Shown: positions 14,487 to 14,521 of the stretch, piece by piece
Position numbering within the stretch: position 1 is the stretch's first letter
Layout: every line of letters begins with the position of its first letter
Assembly: GCA_002405525.1 (NCBI GenBank)
Contig: DHLY01000059.1
Location: 1 to 14,521, forward strand
DNA length: 14,521 bases
Reading direction: 5' to 3'
Source of the DNA: Proteobacteria bacterium UBA4656
Lineage (GTDB): Bacteria; Pseudomonadota; Gammaproteobacteria; Xanthomonadales; Ahniellaceae
Notes under the pieces: model-generated
What the model was told of the DNA's origin: nothing
The model's input: the letters and a program-made list of their open reading frames with translations, nothing else
Databases searched by the model: none
Position numbers and translations under genes: made by a program

Positions 14487-14521
14487 GTGACGACCGGAAA
14501 GCTGATCGAGGCTGCGCTGCG
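14487..14521 (+). CDS. Possible start of an unidentified gene (runs off window)
   Basis: GTG at 14487 is preceded at eight bases by GGAG and opens a frame reading VTTGKLIEAALR to the window end. Eleven or twelve residues are too few to identify it. It could belong to an element that cut the IS630 remnant, or be chance. Confidence 0.2.
   Translation, partial: MTTGKLIEAAL

Noticed and set aside
1..14521. CRISPR array, tRNA or rRNA genes, riboswitch, phage or toxin-antitoxin module
   Set aside because: No regularly spaced repeats, tRNA-like cloverleaf, rRNA motifs or recognisable riboswitch core were seen on either strand.

Overview
The window is about 70% GC and looks like a chromosomal segment of a gammaproteobacterium, most likely of the Xanthomonadales/Lysobacterales group. 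The evidence is the glyA-nrdR order at the left edge, and two kinds of secreted-protein ends that I associate with that group: a VFANGFE-type tail and tandem 'GxWF.P...G.G' modules. The taxonomic placement is inference, since there is no rRNA or phylogenetic marker to test it.

Layout. (1) Positions 1-1590 are a housekeeping strip on the + strand: the 3' end of glyA (serine hydroxymethyltransferase), complete nrdR (ribonucleotide reductase repressor) and a GNAT acetyltransferase. An unusual GGGCCC-rich direct repeat sits just before nrdR. (2) Positions 1736-3127, + strand, hold a secreted protein with a PEP-CTERM-like C-terminal anchor, then a small membrane-type gene that appears broken by a 4-bp tandem duplication. 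(3) Positions 3201-9868, all on the - strand, read in the order sbtA-type bicarbonate transporter, a 1135-residue exported beta-propeller/di-haem cytochrome protein, and a 651-residue exported beta-helix protein. (4) A LysR-type regulator is divergent from sbtA; the shared intergenic region contains a perfect T-N11-A palindrome that overlaps a plausible promoter. (5) Positions 11136-14093 encode a 985-residue GAF-GAF-GGDEF-EAL cyclic-di-GMP protein. (6) The right edge carries the C-terminal remnant of an IS630-type transposase next to unrecognised sequence.

How the genes fit together. The clearest functional unit is the divergent lysR/sbtA pair: a Na+-dependent bicarbonate transporter probably controlled by its neighbour. 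The three exported proteins (anchored beta-sandwich protein, beta-helix protein, propeller-cytochrome) suggest a cell-surface or extracellular accessory region inserted after a conserved core. In relatives I would expect riboflavin genes after nrdR; here they are absent. I see no CRISPR array, tRNA, rRNA, phage module or recognisable defence system. The best leads for new biology are the propeller/di-haem/GxW fusion, the sbtA-LysR pair with its palindrome, and the frameshifted small membrane gene.
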